Positions 1 through 6,735 of a DNA stretch of 15,449 nt are shown in pieces. The translations under genes were made by a program, and so were the position numbers. Positions within the stretch are counted from its first letter, which is position 1; every line of letters begins with the position of its first letter. This stretch comes from JBCCFW01 sp039029535 (GTDB lineage: Bacteria; Acidobacteriota; JBCCFW01), in assembly GCA_039029535.1 (NCBI GenBank), contig JBCCFW010000177.1:1-15449 (forward strand), given 5' to 3'. Under the pieces are notes generated by a model. The model ran no database searches. It was not told the origin of the DNA and saw only the letters and a program-made list of their open reading frames with translations.

Positions 1-2346
1 GAGGCTCTCCCGCGCTCGCTCGTAGACCTGGAAGGCCCTCTGGAAGTCACCGAGACGCTGACACTGCAAGGCGAGGTTGGCGTGCGCCGGCGCGAAGTGC
101 GGGTCGGCCGTCACGGCGGCTTCGTACTCCACCAGCGCCTGCTGATGACGTCCCGCAGCCGCGTGGAGATTGCCCAGCGCGTTGCGTGGCTCGGGGTTCT
201 CGGGGTCGAGCTCGGCGGCGGTCTCGAAGGAGCTCACCGCCTCGTCGAGAGAGCGACGCACCTCCTGGATCCGTCCGAGCTGATGCCAGGACGCCGCGTG
301 CCGTGGCTGGCTCTCGATGGCCGCGCGGACGTCGGCCTCGGCCGCGTCGAGCCGCCCTCGACCGAGCTCCACCTCCGAGCGCAGTGAGAGCGCCGCGACG
401 TGACCGGGCGAGCGCGTGAGCACCTCGGCCAGCTCCTTCGCCGCCGCGTCATCGTCACCCTGGCGAAGGTGCACGCGGGCGAGGTTGAGACGGGCCTGGT
501 GGAAGTCGGGGGAAAGAGCCAGCGCAGCGGCGAGCTCCACCCGGGCCTGCTCGATCTCACCCAGGCCCAGGTGGATGGTGGCCCTGTTGTTGTGCGCGTT
601 GGCCGCATGGACCGGATCGGCTCCGGCACCTTCGCTACCACCATCGTCGGTCCCGGAGCTCGTCGCCGGCGCACCGCCGACGTAGCCGATGGCCATCAGC
701 GACTCGAGCAAGGCCTCGTCACCGGGTGCCGCGCCCACGGGGGTCGCCGAGCGCAGGGGCTCGGTCTCGAAGCTCTCGACGGTGCGGACGGGATGAGCCG
801 CGAGGAACTCCTCGGTCAGCGCCTCCTCGAGCACGCGACCCGCGAGGTCCTCGGCCACGGGCATCCCGAGCAGCGCGAGCAGGGTGGGGAAGACGTCGAG
901 GACCGTCGCCTCCTCGATGACGACCCCCGCCCGCACGGCCGGACCGGACATCGCGATGATGCCGAAGCGCGCGTGCCAGTCGGCTGCCGTCGGGCTCTCC
1001 ACCCGCGACGCGGTGGACGGTCGCTCGCGCCCCGTGCGGAAGCCGTGGTCCGACACGACCATGACCACCGTGCGCTCGTCCGCCTCCGACAGCAGCTCAC
1101 CGAGGAGCTGATCGTGACGCTCGTAGGCGGCGGTCACCGCTCGCCGGAAGCGGCGCTGCCGGTTCGGATCCACCTCCGGGAGCGGCGGGTCGGCGTAGCG
1201 CATGAAGAGATGCGCGACCTGATCGGGGAGCTGGTAGTAGTAGGCGCCCACCCGCGGCCGCTCCTCGCGATGGAGGTTGACCGACATCCGCGCGTAGCTC
1301 TTGGCCGACGCGAGCTTCTCACGCAGGTCCTTCAGGAGACGGTCGTCCTCCCGGGTCCAGCCCTCACGCACCGAGGCGTCGTGGAAGCGACCGAGCTCGC
1401 TCGGTCCGATCTCCTCCGGCCGGACCCGCTGACCGGCGAGCTCCTTCCACAGCACGGGCGGGTGAACGAGACCCACGGCCGGCGAGCTCTTGAAGCCACC
1501 GAAGGTCTGGTAGGCGACGCGGTCGGAGACGAGGAAGCCCTCGACCGGCTCGGCCGGCCAGCTCGCCCACCAGGCGACCACGCCCACGTCGACTCCGGCC
1601 TCGCTGAGCACGTTCCAGAAGGCCCGTCGCTTGCGCAGGTTGGAGGTGACGGGCACCGGCTGGCCGCTGGCCGACACGCCCAGGAAGTCGAGGATGCCGT
1701 GCTCCTCCGGCCGGCAGCCGGTGGCGATGCTCGTCCAGACGACGGGGGAGAGGAGCGGCTCGAGCGAGGCCAGTCGTCCAGAGACTCCACCGTCGACCAG
1801 CTTCGAGAGGACGGGCAGGCGGCCGGCCTCCATCAGGGGCCGGGCGATGTCCCAGTCGTGCCCGTCGAGCCCGACCAGCAGCACGCGGAGGTCGGTGGTC
1901 GGCACGAGGTCGGGACGTCGCACGCCACCGGGCAGGGAGAGGGCGCCCTCGAGCCGCTCGAGTCGCCAGCCCCCGCTCGTCAGGGGCTCGGGAGCGAGTT
2001 CACGGAGGCGGGGGAGGAGCTCCTCGGGGGCGCGCTCCACCGCCAGCTCGGCTTCCAGCAGTCGGGTGAGGAGCGCTCGCAGCTCGGTCTCGTGCTCGAC
2101 CTGCGTGCGAGCCGGCCCCCCGGTGACCACGACATCGAGGGTGAGCTGGCCGATCAGCCGACTGCCCTCGGGAGTGCGGGGGGCGTCCTGAGCCAGGGTC
2201 CAGGCGAGGGAGACCGGGTCGCCGATGGACAGGCTCGGCTCACCGCGGCGGCAGGCGCCGAGGACCAGGGCGAGGACGACGACGAGAGCGCCGCGAGCCA
2301 GGGGGGAGCAGGCGGGGGAGAGGCGGATGTGGGAGGCTCCTGGCAA
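1..2346 (-). CDS. Alkaline-phosphatase-superfamily lipoprotein with C-terminal TPR repeats (3' end outside window)
   Basis: This frame is open for all 782 codons in the window and has no stop before the left edge, so the C-terminus is missing. The only usual start codon after the upstream in-frame stop is TTG at 2346. It gives a basic N-terminus, a hydrophobic stretch and a lipobox-like LGAC (Cys32), so the product is probably a lipoprotein. The catalytic domain (about residues 155-510) carries the superfamily's metal and nucleophile motifs: VGLDGHD (Asp161), WTSIATG (Thr205), DQVAH (Asp375, His379), VVSDHG (Asp433, His434) and WHARFG (His458). This is the type I phosphodiesterase/nucleotide pyrophosphatase-like pattern. 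From about residue 575, roughly six TPR units follow, with repeats such as NNRATIHLGLGEIEQA and ALGNLHAAAGRHQQAL. Substrate cannot be told from sequence; a phosphodiester or sulfate ester is possible. The TPR part suggests partner binding. The long open frame on the opposite strand is in codon register with it and is a shadow. Confidence 0.88.
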   Translation of the reverse strand, partial: MPGASHIRLSPACSPLARGALVVVLALVLGACRRGEPSLSIGDPVSLAWTLAQDAPRTPEGSRLIGQLTLDVVVTGGPARTQVEHETELRALLTRLLEAELAVERAPEELLPRLRELAPEPLTSGGWRLERLEGALSLPGGVRRPDLVPTTDLRVLLVGLDGHDWDIARPLMEAGRLPVLSKLVDGGVSGRLASLEPLLSPVVWTSIATGCRPEEHGILDFLGVSASGQPVPVTSNLRKRRAFWNVLSEAGVDVGVVAWWASWPAEPVEGFLVSDRVAYQTFGGFKSSPAVGLVHPPVLWKELAGQRVRPEEIGPSELGRFHDASVREGWTREDDRLLKDLREKLASAKSYARMSVNLHREERPRVGAYYYQLPDQVAHLFMRYADPPLPEVDPNRQRRFRRAVTAAYERHDQLLGELLSEADERTVVMVVSDHGFRTGRERPSTASRVESPTAADWHARFGIIAMSGPAVRAGVVIEEATVLDVFPTLLALLGMPVAEDLAGRVLEEALTEEFLAAHPVRTVESFETEPLRSATPVGAAPGDEALLESLMAIGYVGGAPATSSGTDDGGSEGAGADPVHAANAHNNRATIHLGLGEIEQARVELAAALALSPDFHQARLNLARVHLRQGDDDAAAKELAEVLTRSPGHVAALSLRSEVELGRGRLDAAEADVRAAIESQPRHAASWHQLGRIQEVRRSLDEAVSSFETAAELDPENPEPRNALGNLHAAAGRHQQALVEYEAAVTADPHFAPAHANLALQCQRLGDFQRAFQVYERARESL

Positions 2347-2423
2347 CGACGGCTCAACCGCTCCAAGTGACGGTTTTCGAGCGATCTGTCCTCTAGCATG
2401 GCAACATGAGTCGAGGAATGGCC
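2347..2423. promoter_or_regulatory. Divergent intergenic region with a weak plus-strand -10 candidate
   Basis: This short gap separates the minus-strand lipoprotein gene from the plus-strand secreted-protein gene and must hold both 5' regions. On the plus strand TAGCAT (2394-2399) matches the first two and last bases of a -10 box and lies about 25 bases before the preferred start at 2424. No good -35 is seen 16-18 bases upstream of it. GAGGA at 2413-2417 is a Shine-Dalgarno sequence for the ATG at 2424. I see no convincing minus-strand promoter. Confidence 0.3.
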
Positions 2424-2912
2424 ATGACGACCACGCGCGCGACCCTCGTTCTCACGTTCTCGCTGCTGCTGGCGCTTCCGGCGTCGGCCACCACCGCCGA
2501 CGATCGCAACACTCCGGCCAAGCAACGCCTGGGGGCCACCCCCGCAGCGAAGGCCGCCACGGCGCCCGCTCCTGCACCGGTCGCGGCGGCGCCGACACGA
2601 CGGGTCATCATGGACTCGCGCACCCTGCGTCAGAAGCCACGCGACCGGCCCCTCGTGCCCGACGATCTCGGCACCGAGGAGGCCCGCGACGTGAGGGCGA
2701 TCAACGCCACCCGCGGTACCTGGCAGAGCTACCTCGCCTACACCACTCCCGAGATCGGCTCGGCGCATCGCCCCGGCTTCACCTGGACCCTTCCGCCGCC
2801 GCGTCGGACCGCCATCGAGAAGGCCAAGGAGCGAGAGCGACGAGCGGCGAGCGCCACCCCGGCCGAGCTGCTCCACGTGCCCCAGAACGAGACCGCCCGG
2901 AAGCGTCGCTGA
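2424..2912 (+). CDS. Small secreted protein of unknown function
   Basis: I do not recognise a family. ATG codons occur at 2406, 2418 and 2424. The last is preferred because GAGGA sits six bases before it and the product then begins with a clean Sec signal peptide: MTTTR, a leucine-rich core, then PASA with likely cleavage before TTADD. The mature part is about 140 residues. It starts with an Ala/Pro-rich low-complexity linker, continues as a more ordinary segment (RRVIMDSRTLRQKP through PEIGSAHRPGFTWTL) and ends in a highly charged Lys/Arg/Glu tail. It has no cysteine in the mature region and no transmembrane segment after the signal. It ends just before a hairpin and the promoter of the energy operon, so it is probably its own transcription unit. 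A competing minus-strand frame here lacks any protein-like features. Confidence 0.6.
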   Translation: MTTTRATLVLTFSLLLALPASATTADDRNTPAKQRLGATPAAKAATAPAPAPVAAAPTRRVIMDSRTLRQKPRDRPLVPDDLGTEEARDVRAINATRGTWQSYLAYTTPEIGSAHRPGFTWTLPPPRRTAIEKAKERERRAASATPAELLHVPQNETARKRR

Positions 2913-2919
2913 GACCGAC

Positions 2920-2939
2920 CTCGGCTGGATTCTGCCGAG
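2920..2939 (+). terminator. Weak hairpin after the secreted-protein gene
   Basis: CTCGGC (2920-2925) and GCCGAG (2934-2939) form a perfect 6-bp stem with an 8-base loop, seven bases past the stop at 2912. There is no run of T after it; the next bases are AATTGACA. It may be a weak or factor-assisted terminator separating this gene from the promoter that starts at 2942. Confidence 0.35.
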
Positions 2940-2941
2940 AA

Positions 2942-2971
2942 TTGACAGCCCGCGGGGGCGGGTGGTACCAA
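2942..2971 (+). promoter_or_regulatory. Sigma-70-type promoter candidate for nuoM-atpZIBE
   Basis: A perfect -35 hexamer TTGACA (2942-2947) is followed 18 bases later by TACCAA (2966-2971), which sits within GTGGTACCAA. The -10 is a poor match to TATAAT, but it has the TA pair and a TGG just upstream that resembles an extended -10. It lies in a non-coding gap about 85 bases before the nuoM start and has nothing else to serve. The only other TTGACA I noticed on the plus strand (13517) has no -10 at the right spacing. Confidence 0.5.
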
Positions 2972-3055
2972 CACGCCTCCAGCTGATCCCGCAACCGCTC
3001 CGACCGCCCGGCCCGGGCTCTCTCCGAGACCCTGGTCGGCTCGCAGGCCCTGCCC

Positions 3056-4675
3056 GTGTTCGAAGGCCACTTGCTGAGTCTCCTCTTCGCGATCCCCGCG
3101 ATCGGCGCCGTCCTGTGCCTGCTCGTGCCCAAGGGCCGTGACGGCTGGATCCGCGGCATCGCCGCCGTCATCTCGGTGATCTCGGTCGTGCTCATGCCCG
3201 TGCTCTGGCGAGCCTTCGCGGCAGCCAGCGACGACTTCACGGTGGCCGGCTTCCTTCTCCTGGAGGAACGCTCCTGGATCCCCCGCCTGGGCATCCACTG
3301 GCGTCTCGGCATCGACGGGATCTCGCTGCTCCTCCTCGAGCTGACCCTGCTGCTCCTCCCGCTGGTCGTGATGGCGTCGTGGAAGACCATTTCCCACCGC
3401 GTCCGGGAGTACTACTGCTTCCTGCTCCTCCTGCAGGCCGGGATGATCGGGGTCTTCATGGCCCTCGACGCCATCCTCTTCTACGTGTTCTGGGAGGTCA
3501 TGCTCGTCCCGATGTACTTCCTCATCGGGATCTGGGGAAGCAAGGACCGGCTGGTCGCCGCCATCAAGTTCTTCCTCTACACGATGGTCGGCTCGGTGCT
3601 CATGCTCCTGGCCCTCTTCGTCCTGTACTTCCAGAACGAGGCGGCCACCGGCACCGGCTTCGACATCCGCGGCTTCCTCGGTCTCCAGGTTCCAGCCGAG
3701 CTGCAGGGCTGGCTCTTCCTCGCCTTCTTCGCCGCCTTCGCCATCAAGGTGCCGCTGTTCCCGTTCCACACCTGGCTGCCGGCCGCCCACGGCCAGGCGC
3801 CGACGGCGGGCTCGGTCATCCTCGCGGGCGTCCTCCTCAAGATGGGGACCTACGGCTTCGTCCGACTGGCGCTGCCCATCCTCCCCGAGGCGACGCGGGC
3901 CGCCCTGCCCTGGCTGCTGGGGCTCTGCGTGGTCGGGGTCATCTACGGCGCCCTCACGGCCATGGCGCAGTCCGACATGAAGCAGCTCGTGGCCTACTCG
4001 TCGATCAGCCACCTCGGCCTGGTGATGCTGGGCATCTTCTGCCTGAACCCCAACGGGCTCTCCGGCGGCCTGCTCCAGATGATCAACCACGGTCTCTCGA
4101 CCGGCGCGTTGTTCCTCCTGGTCGGGATGCTCTACGAGCGACGGCACACGAAGGAGATCTCGGCCTTCAAGGGCCTGGCCCAGGGCATGCCGGTGTTCAC
4201 CGTGCTGTTCCTCATCGCCACCCTGGCCTCGATCGGGCTGCCCGGCCTCAACGGCTTCGTGGGTGAGTTCACGATCCTCGCCGGCGCCATCGAGCTGGCC
4301 CAGCAAGCGGGCGGGGGGCTCAACATCCCCGGCTTCCTCATGACCGCCCTGGCGGCCACCGGCGTCGTGCTCGGCGCGGTCTACATGCTCTGGCTGGTCC
4401 GCCGCATCTGCTTCGGCCCGACCGACGACGAGAACGCCGGCATGAAGGACGTCCAGTGGCGCAGCCTGGAGTTCTGGTCGGTCGTCCCGCTGCTCGTCCT
4501 CTGCCTCTACATCGGCCTCCATCCGAAGCCCCTGTTCAAGGCGCTGGAGGTGCCGGTCCGCGAGCTGGTCGCCGTCCTCCAACCCGACTACACCGATCCG
4601 CCTCCGGTCACCACGGCCTTGAGCTCGGATCCACCCCCACATGACGGAAGCCACGCCTCCTCCAACGGACACTGA
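3056..4675 (+). CDS. nuoM: NADH-quinone oxidoreductase subunit M (proton-pumping antiporter-like subunit)
   Basis: The 539-residue, very hydrophobic protein has the size and about 14 membrane segments of NuoM, one of the antiporter-like proton-pumping subunits in the membrane arm of complex I. Hallmark stretches are present in order: GIDGISLLLLEL, LFYVFWEVMLVPMYFLIG, AIKVPLFPFHTWLP, GVLLKMGTYGF, SDMKQLVAYSSISHLG and GLPGLNGFVGEF. The residues matching the known pumping residues are present: Glu147 in FWE, Lys231, Lys262 and Glu404. Nothing suggests decay. The GTG at 3056 is chosen because the product then begins like other NuoM proteins; only AGG eight bases upstream serves as a ribosome site and the frame is open upstream, so the start is uncertain. 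A Pro/His/Ser-rich tail overlaps atpZ. No other nuo gene is in the window, which is unusual. MrpD-type antiporters are related, but the motifs favour NuoM. Confidence 0.93.
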   Translation: MFEGHLLSLLFAIPAIGAVLCLLVPKGRDGWIRGIAAVISVISVVLMPVLWRAFAAASDDFTVAGFLLLEERSWIPRLGIHWRLGIDGISLLLLELTLLLLPLVVMASWKTISHRVREYYCFLLLLQAGMIGVFMALDAILFYVFWEVMLVPMYFLIGIWGSKDRLVAAIKFFLYTMVGSVLMLLALFVLYFQNEAATGTGFDIRGFLGLQVPAELQGWLFLAFFAAFAIKVPLFPFHTWLPAAHGQAPTAGSVILAGVLLKMGTYGFVRLALPILPEATRAALPWLLGLCVVGVIYGALTAMAQSDMKQLVAYSSISHLGLVMLGIFCLNPNGLSGGLLQMINHGLSTGALFLLVGMLYERRHTKEISAFKGLAQGMPVFTVLFLIATLASIGLPGLNGFVGEFTILAGAIELAQQAGGGLNIPGFLMTALAATGVVLGAVYMLWLVRRICFGPTDDENAGMKDVQWRSLEFWSVVPLLVLCLYIGLHPKPLFKALEVPVRELVAVLQPDYTDPPPVTTALSSDPPPHDGSHASSNGH

Positions 4676-4952
4676 AACCACCCAGAAAGAGGGGAATTCG
4701 ACGGTTTCGAGCAGCGTGGGCTGGCGTCCCCTGGTGGACGCTCTCGCCCTCGGAACGAGCCTCGGGATTCCCACCGCTGTTCTGGTATCCTTCGGCGCCC
4801 TCGCCGGTAATCACCTCGACAAGAAGCTCGATGACGGCCCTCTCTGGACCCTCATCGGAGTCCTGGTCGGGGTCCTCGCCGCCGCCCACAACGGGTGGCG
4901 CGTGTTGACCTCGAAGCGCTTCTCGAAGCCAACGAAAGACAGCCCTCCGTGA
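4641..4952 (+). CDS. atpZ: AtpZ-like ATP synthase accessory protein
   Basis: A 103-residue protein with two predicted membrane helices (about residues 34-58 and 67-88). The pattern VSFGALAGNHLDKKL followed by LIGVLVGVLAAAHNGWRV is characteristic of the small AtpZ/F0F1-ATPase 'gene 1' family, encoded first in many atp operons and proposed to assist Fo assembly or divalent-ion handling. The N-terminal 25 residues are polar and Thr/Ser-rich. The ATG overlaps the last 35 bases of nuoM and has no clear ribosome site, which points to translational coupling or a later start; a GTG at 4716 is possible but would leave little before the first helix. The stop overlaps the next gene as GTGA. Confidence 0.8.
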   Translation: MTEATPPPTDTETTQKEGNSTVSSSVGWRPLVDALALGTSLGIPTAVLVSFGALAGNHLDKKLDDGPLWTLIGVLVGVLAAAHNGWRVLTSKRFSKPTKDSPP

Positions 4953-5374
4953 GCCTCGACTCCGCCAACCTGAGCACGACCTGGCGCCGGTCCTACGGGA
5001 CTTGGCGACGGTCGGCGATCGCCGTGGCCTGCGCCGCGACGCTGATCGCCCTCGGGCTGTCGGGAACGCACGCGGCGGCAGCGGTGTTGGCGGGCTTCGG
5101 CCTGGCCGGGCTCGGCTCGGCCTGGTGTGCCCGAGCCCTCCAGGGCCTGCTCACCCGACGTCAGGTGCCCGGCGCTCCGGCCACCTCGGTGCTGGGCTGG
5201 GCTTGCTTGAGCTTCCTGCCTCGGCAGGCGGTCATCGGCGCGGCGGTGGTCGCGCTCCTGGCCTTTGGATGGCCGGCGGGCTGGCTGCTCGTCGGTCTCT
5301 CGATCTGGCCGCTGGCGATGGTGCCGGTGGTCCTCGTCCCTTCCTCTCGACCCCTCGTCGACGCGGGTTGCTGA
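4949..5374 (+). CDS. atpI: AtpI-like ATP synthase assembly membrane protein
   Basis: A 141-residue protein with four hydrophobic segments (about residues 22-40, 43-62, 78-102 and 107-128), the size and topology of AtpI, which helps assemble the c-ring. Sequence motifs for AtpI are weak, so the name rests mainly on topology and on its position between atpZ and atpB. The GTG at 4949 is preferred because it overlaps the atpZ stop (GTGA) and the protein then starts just before the first helix. An in-frame GTG at 4895 would add 18 residues inside the atpZ frame. It ends nine bases before atpB. Confidence 0.65.
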   Translation: MSLDSANLSTTWRRSYGTWRRSAIAVACAATLIALGLSGTHAAAAVLAGFGLAGLGSAWCARALQGLLTRRQVPGAPATSVLGWACLSFLPRQAVIGAAVVALLAFGWPAGWLLVGLSIWPLAMVPVVLVPSSRPLVDAGC

Positions 5375-5383
5375 GAACCGTCA

Positions 5384-6076
5384 ATGGAACATCACAACGC
5401 TTTCTGGACCGATGTCCTCCACGCCGCCGGGTACCACGTCCCGGACGCCCTGTTCATGGCGACGGTGGTGGCCCTCGTGCTCATCACCATCGGCCTGATC
5501 GCCAAGAAGAAGCTGTCGGCGCCGGATGCGGTGGAGAACCCGGGTCGGTTCCAGCAGTTCCTCGAGATCCTCATCGGCGGCTTCGCCGACTTCACCGAGT
5601 CGATCATTCACCACGAGGGGCGGCGCTACGTGCCGGTCATCCTCACCTTCGGGCTCTTCATCTTCACGTCGAACTTCTTCGGCCTGATCCCGACCCTCGG
5701 CTCGCCGACGACGAGCTACGCCTGCACCCTGGCGCTCGGCATCTGCTCGTTCGTCTACTACAACTTCTCGTGCATCAAGGCGGTGGGTCTCGGCGCCCAC
5801 CTCAAGCACCTCTGCGGGCCGATGCTCCTCCTCGCGCCGCTGATGTTCCCGATCGAGCTCATCGGCAACTTCGCCCGCATCGCGTCGCTGTCCCTGCGTC
5901 TCTTCGGCAACCTCAACGGTGAGCACGCGGCCAGCGGCATCTTCTACGGCTTCCTCGGAGGCTTCCTCGCGCCCCTGCCCATCATGGCCCTGGGGCTGCT
6001 GGGGGTCTGCCTCCAGACCTTCATCTTCGTCCTGCTGTCGATGCTCTACATCGCGCTCGTCGTGGATGACCACTAG
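5384..6076 (+). CDS. atpB: ATP synthase Fo subunit a
   Basis: The 230-residue stator subunit forms the two half-channels that carry ions to and from the c-ring. Five to six membrane helices are visible. The essential arginine lies in LSLRLFGN (Arg172), next to the conserved PIELIGNFARIASLS. Upstream, LTFGLFIFTSNFFGLIP is the usual helix leading into the first channel. C-terminal QTFIFVLLSMLYIAL is the other conserved helix. Length is near the short end of the family (about 230-290). ATG 5384 is nine bases after atpI and has only a weak GAGA ribosome site, so coupling to atpI is likely. A UUCG-loop hairpin begins right at the stop codon. Confidence 0.97.
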   Translation: MEHHNAFWTDVLHAAGYHVPDALFMATVVALVLITIGLIAKKKLSAPDAVENPGRFQQFLEILIGGFADFTESIIHHEGRRYVPVILTFGLFIFTSNFFGLIPTLGSPTTSYACTLALGICSFVYYNFSCIKAVGLGAHLKHLCGPMLLLAPLMFPIELIGNFARIASLSLRLFGNLNGEHAASGIFYGFLGGFLAPLPIMALGLLGVCLQTFIFVLLSMLYIALVVDDH

Positions 6077-6122
6077 GGCCGGTTCGCCGGCTCACCTGAA
6101 AGACGGCGTCCACGGACGTCTT
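6077..6122 (+). promoter_or_regulatory. Two hairpins in the atpB-atpE spacer, first with UUCG tetraloop
   Basis: GCCGG (6078-6082), TTCG and CCGGC (6087-6091) form a 5-bp stem with an exceptionally stable UUCG loop, extended by a G-U pair and starting immediately after the atpB stop. A second hairpin, AAGACG (6100-6105) with CGTCTT (6117-6122), follows. Neither has a T run, so full termination is unlikely. Inference: they may mark an mRNA processing or stability boundary that lets atpE be expressed far above atpB, as c-ring stoichiometry requires. Confidence 0.45.
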
Positions 6123-6174
6123 CCAACCTGACCCATCAACCGACCGCAGCACGGCGCTGCGACGGAGCCTCACC

Positions 6175-6504
6175 ATGAAGCGGATCCTGTTCCTCACCAC
6201 CTCCATCAGCCTCGGCCTGCTGGCCCTCGCGGCTCCGGCCTTCGCCGGCGGCGGCACTCAGTACGACCAGGGCGGCATGGGCCTCCTCGCCGCGGCGCTG
6301 GCGGTGGGCATCAGTGGCGGTCTCTGCGGCCTCGGCCAGGGCAAGGCCGTCGTCGGCGCCTGCGAGGGCACCGCGCGCAACCCCGGCGCCGCTGCCGACA
6401 TCTTCAAGCTCGCCATCGTCGGTCTCGCCTTCATCGAGTCCCTGACGATCTACGGCCTGGTCATCGCCTTCATCCTCCAGGGCAAGGTGCCCGCGGCCTC
6501 CTGA
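6175..6504 (+). CDS. atpE: ATP synthase Fo subunit c with N-terminal signal sequence
   Basis: This is the ring-forming subunit that carries ions and turns the rotor. At 109 residues it is longer than the usual 70-90 because of an N-terminal extension, MKRIL to AFA, that looks like a cleavable signal peptide with cleavage before GGGTQ. Two helices follow: LLAAALAVGISGGLCGLGQG and LAIVGLAFIESLTIYGLVIA, joined by the polar loop ARNPGA that contacts F1. The ion-binding carboxylate is Glu88 in FIES, paired with Gln55, Ser89 and Tyr93, positions that matter in Na+-type rings; the residue equivalent to the Na+-type Thr after Glu-Ser is Leu90. A good GGAG ribosome site lies seven bases before the ATG. 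No atpF, atpH or F1 gene follows; the operon ends here. Confidence 0.96.
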   Translation: MKRILFLTTSISLGLLALAAPAFAGGGTQYDQGGMGLLAAALAVGISGGLCGLGQGKAVVGACEGTARNPGAAADIFKLAIVGLAFIESLTIYGLVIAFILQGKVPAAS

Positions 6505-6543
6505 GGCCGTCACGACGGACGGGGAGCCCGGCATGGAAGATGT

Positions 6544-6597
6544 CGCCTCCCCGGCCCGGAGGAAGCTTGCCCGGCCTGAGTGAGGGCCGGGGAGGCG
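6544..6597 (+). terminator. Strong 14-bp GC hairpin after atpE
   Basis: The arm at 6544-6557 (CGCCTCCCCGGCCC) and the arm at 6584-6597 are perfect reverse complements, giving 14 pairs around a 26-base loop, 40 bases after the atpE stop. Its position suits termination or 3' end protection of the energy operon transcript. There is no T tract, so an intrinsic terminator of the classic type is not shown. It is the first of three hairpins in this gap and could be part of a larger RNA. Confidence 0.55.
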
Positions 6598-6609
6598 GAC
6601 GATGGGAAA

Positions 6610-6652
6610 GGGGTGTCGCTCGGTGACCGCGAGGTCGCTCCTGCGACACCCC
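6610..6652 (+). other. Nested hairpin with GCGA tetraloop
   Basis: A perfect 10-bp outer stem (GGGGTGTCGC at 6610-6619 with 6643-6652) encloses an inner stem GACC (6625-6628) / GGTC (6633-6636) capped by GCGA, a GNRA tetraloop. The two stems are separated by an internal loop of 5 and 6 bases. GNRA loops are typical of folded RNAs, so this may be a structured RNA element and not just a terminator. I cannot match it to a known family. Confidence 0.5.
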
Positions 6653-6692
6653 CGGGCAGTGCAGCCCGCGTGCCAGGGTCCACGTCGGCTCC

Positions 6693-6735
6693 GGAGACGC
6701 ATCAGGACGCCTCGAACGTGTCCTGAGGCGTCTCC
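6693..6735 (+). other. Long hairpin upstream of rimO
   Basis: The arms at 6693-6708 and 6720-6735 pair over 16 positions with one A-G mismatch (6701 against 6727) and an 11-base loop. It ends 42 bases before the rimO start. It may be a leader or attenuator element for rimO-pgpA-ribF, or the last part of an RNA made from this gap. No promoter is clearly visible between it and rimO. Confidence 0.5.

Noticed and set aside
400..2370. 656-residue open frame on the plus strand
   Set aside because: It is the in-register antisense of the phosphatase-TPR gene, whose motifs are clear. The product is rich in Glu, Gly, Arg and Gln with no domain; high GC removes stops on the antisense.
2738..4774. 678-residue minus-strand open frame opposite nuoM
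   Set aside because: Its Glu/Asp/Gln/His-rich composition is what the antisense of a hydrophobic membrane protein gives. NuoM on the plus strand is unmistakable.
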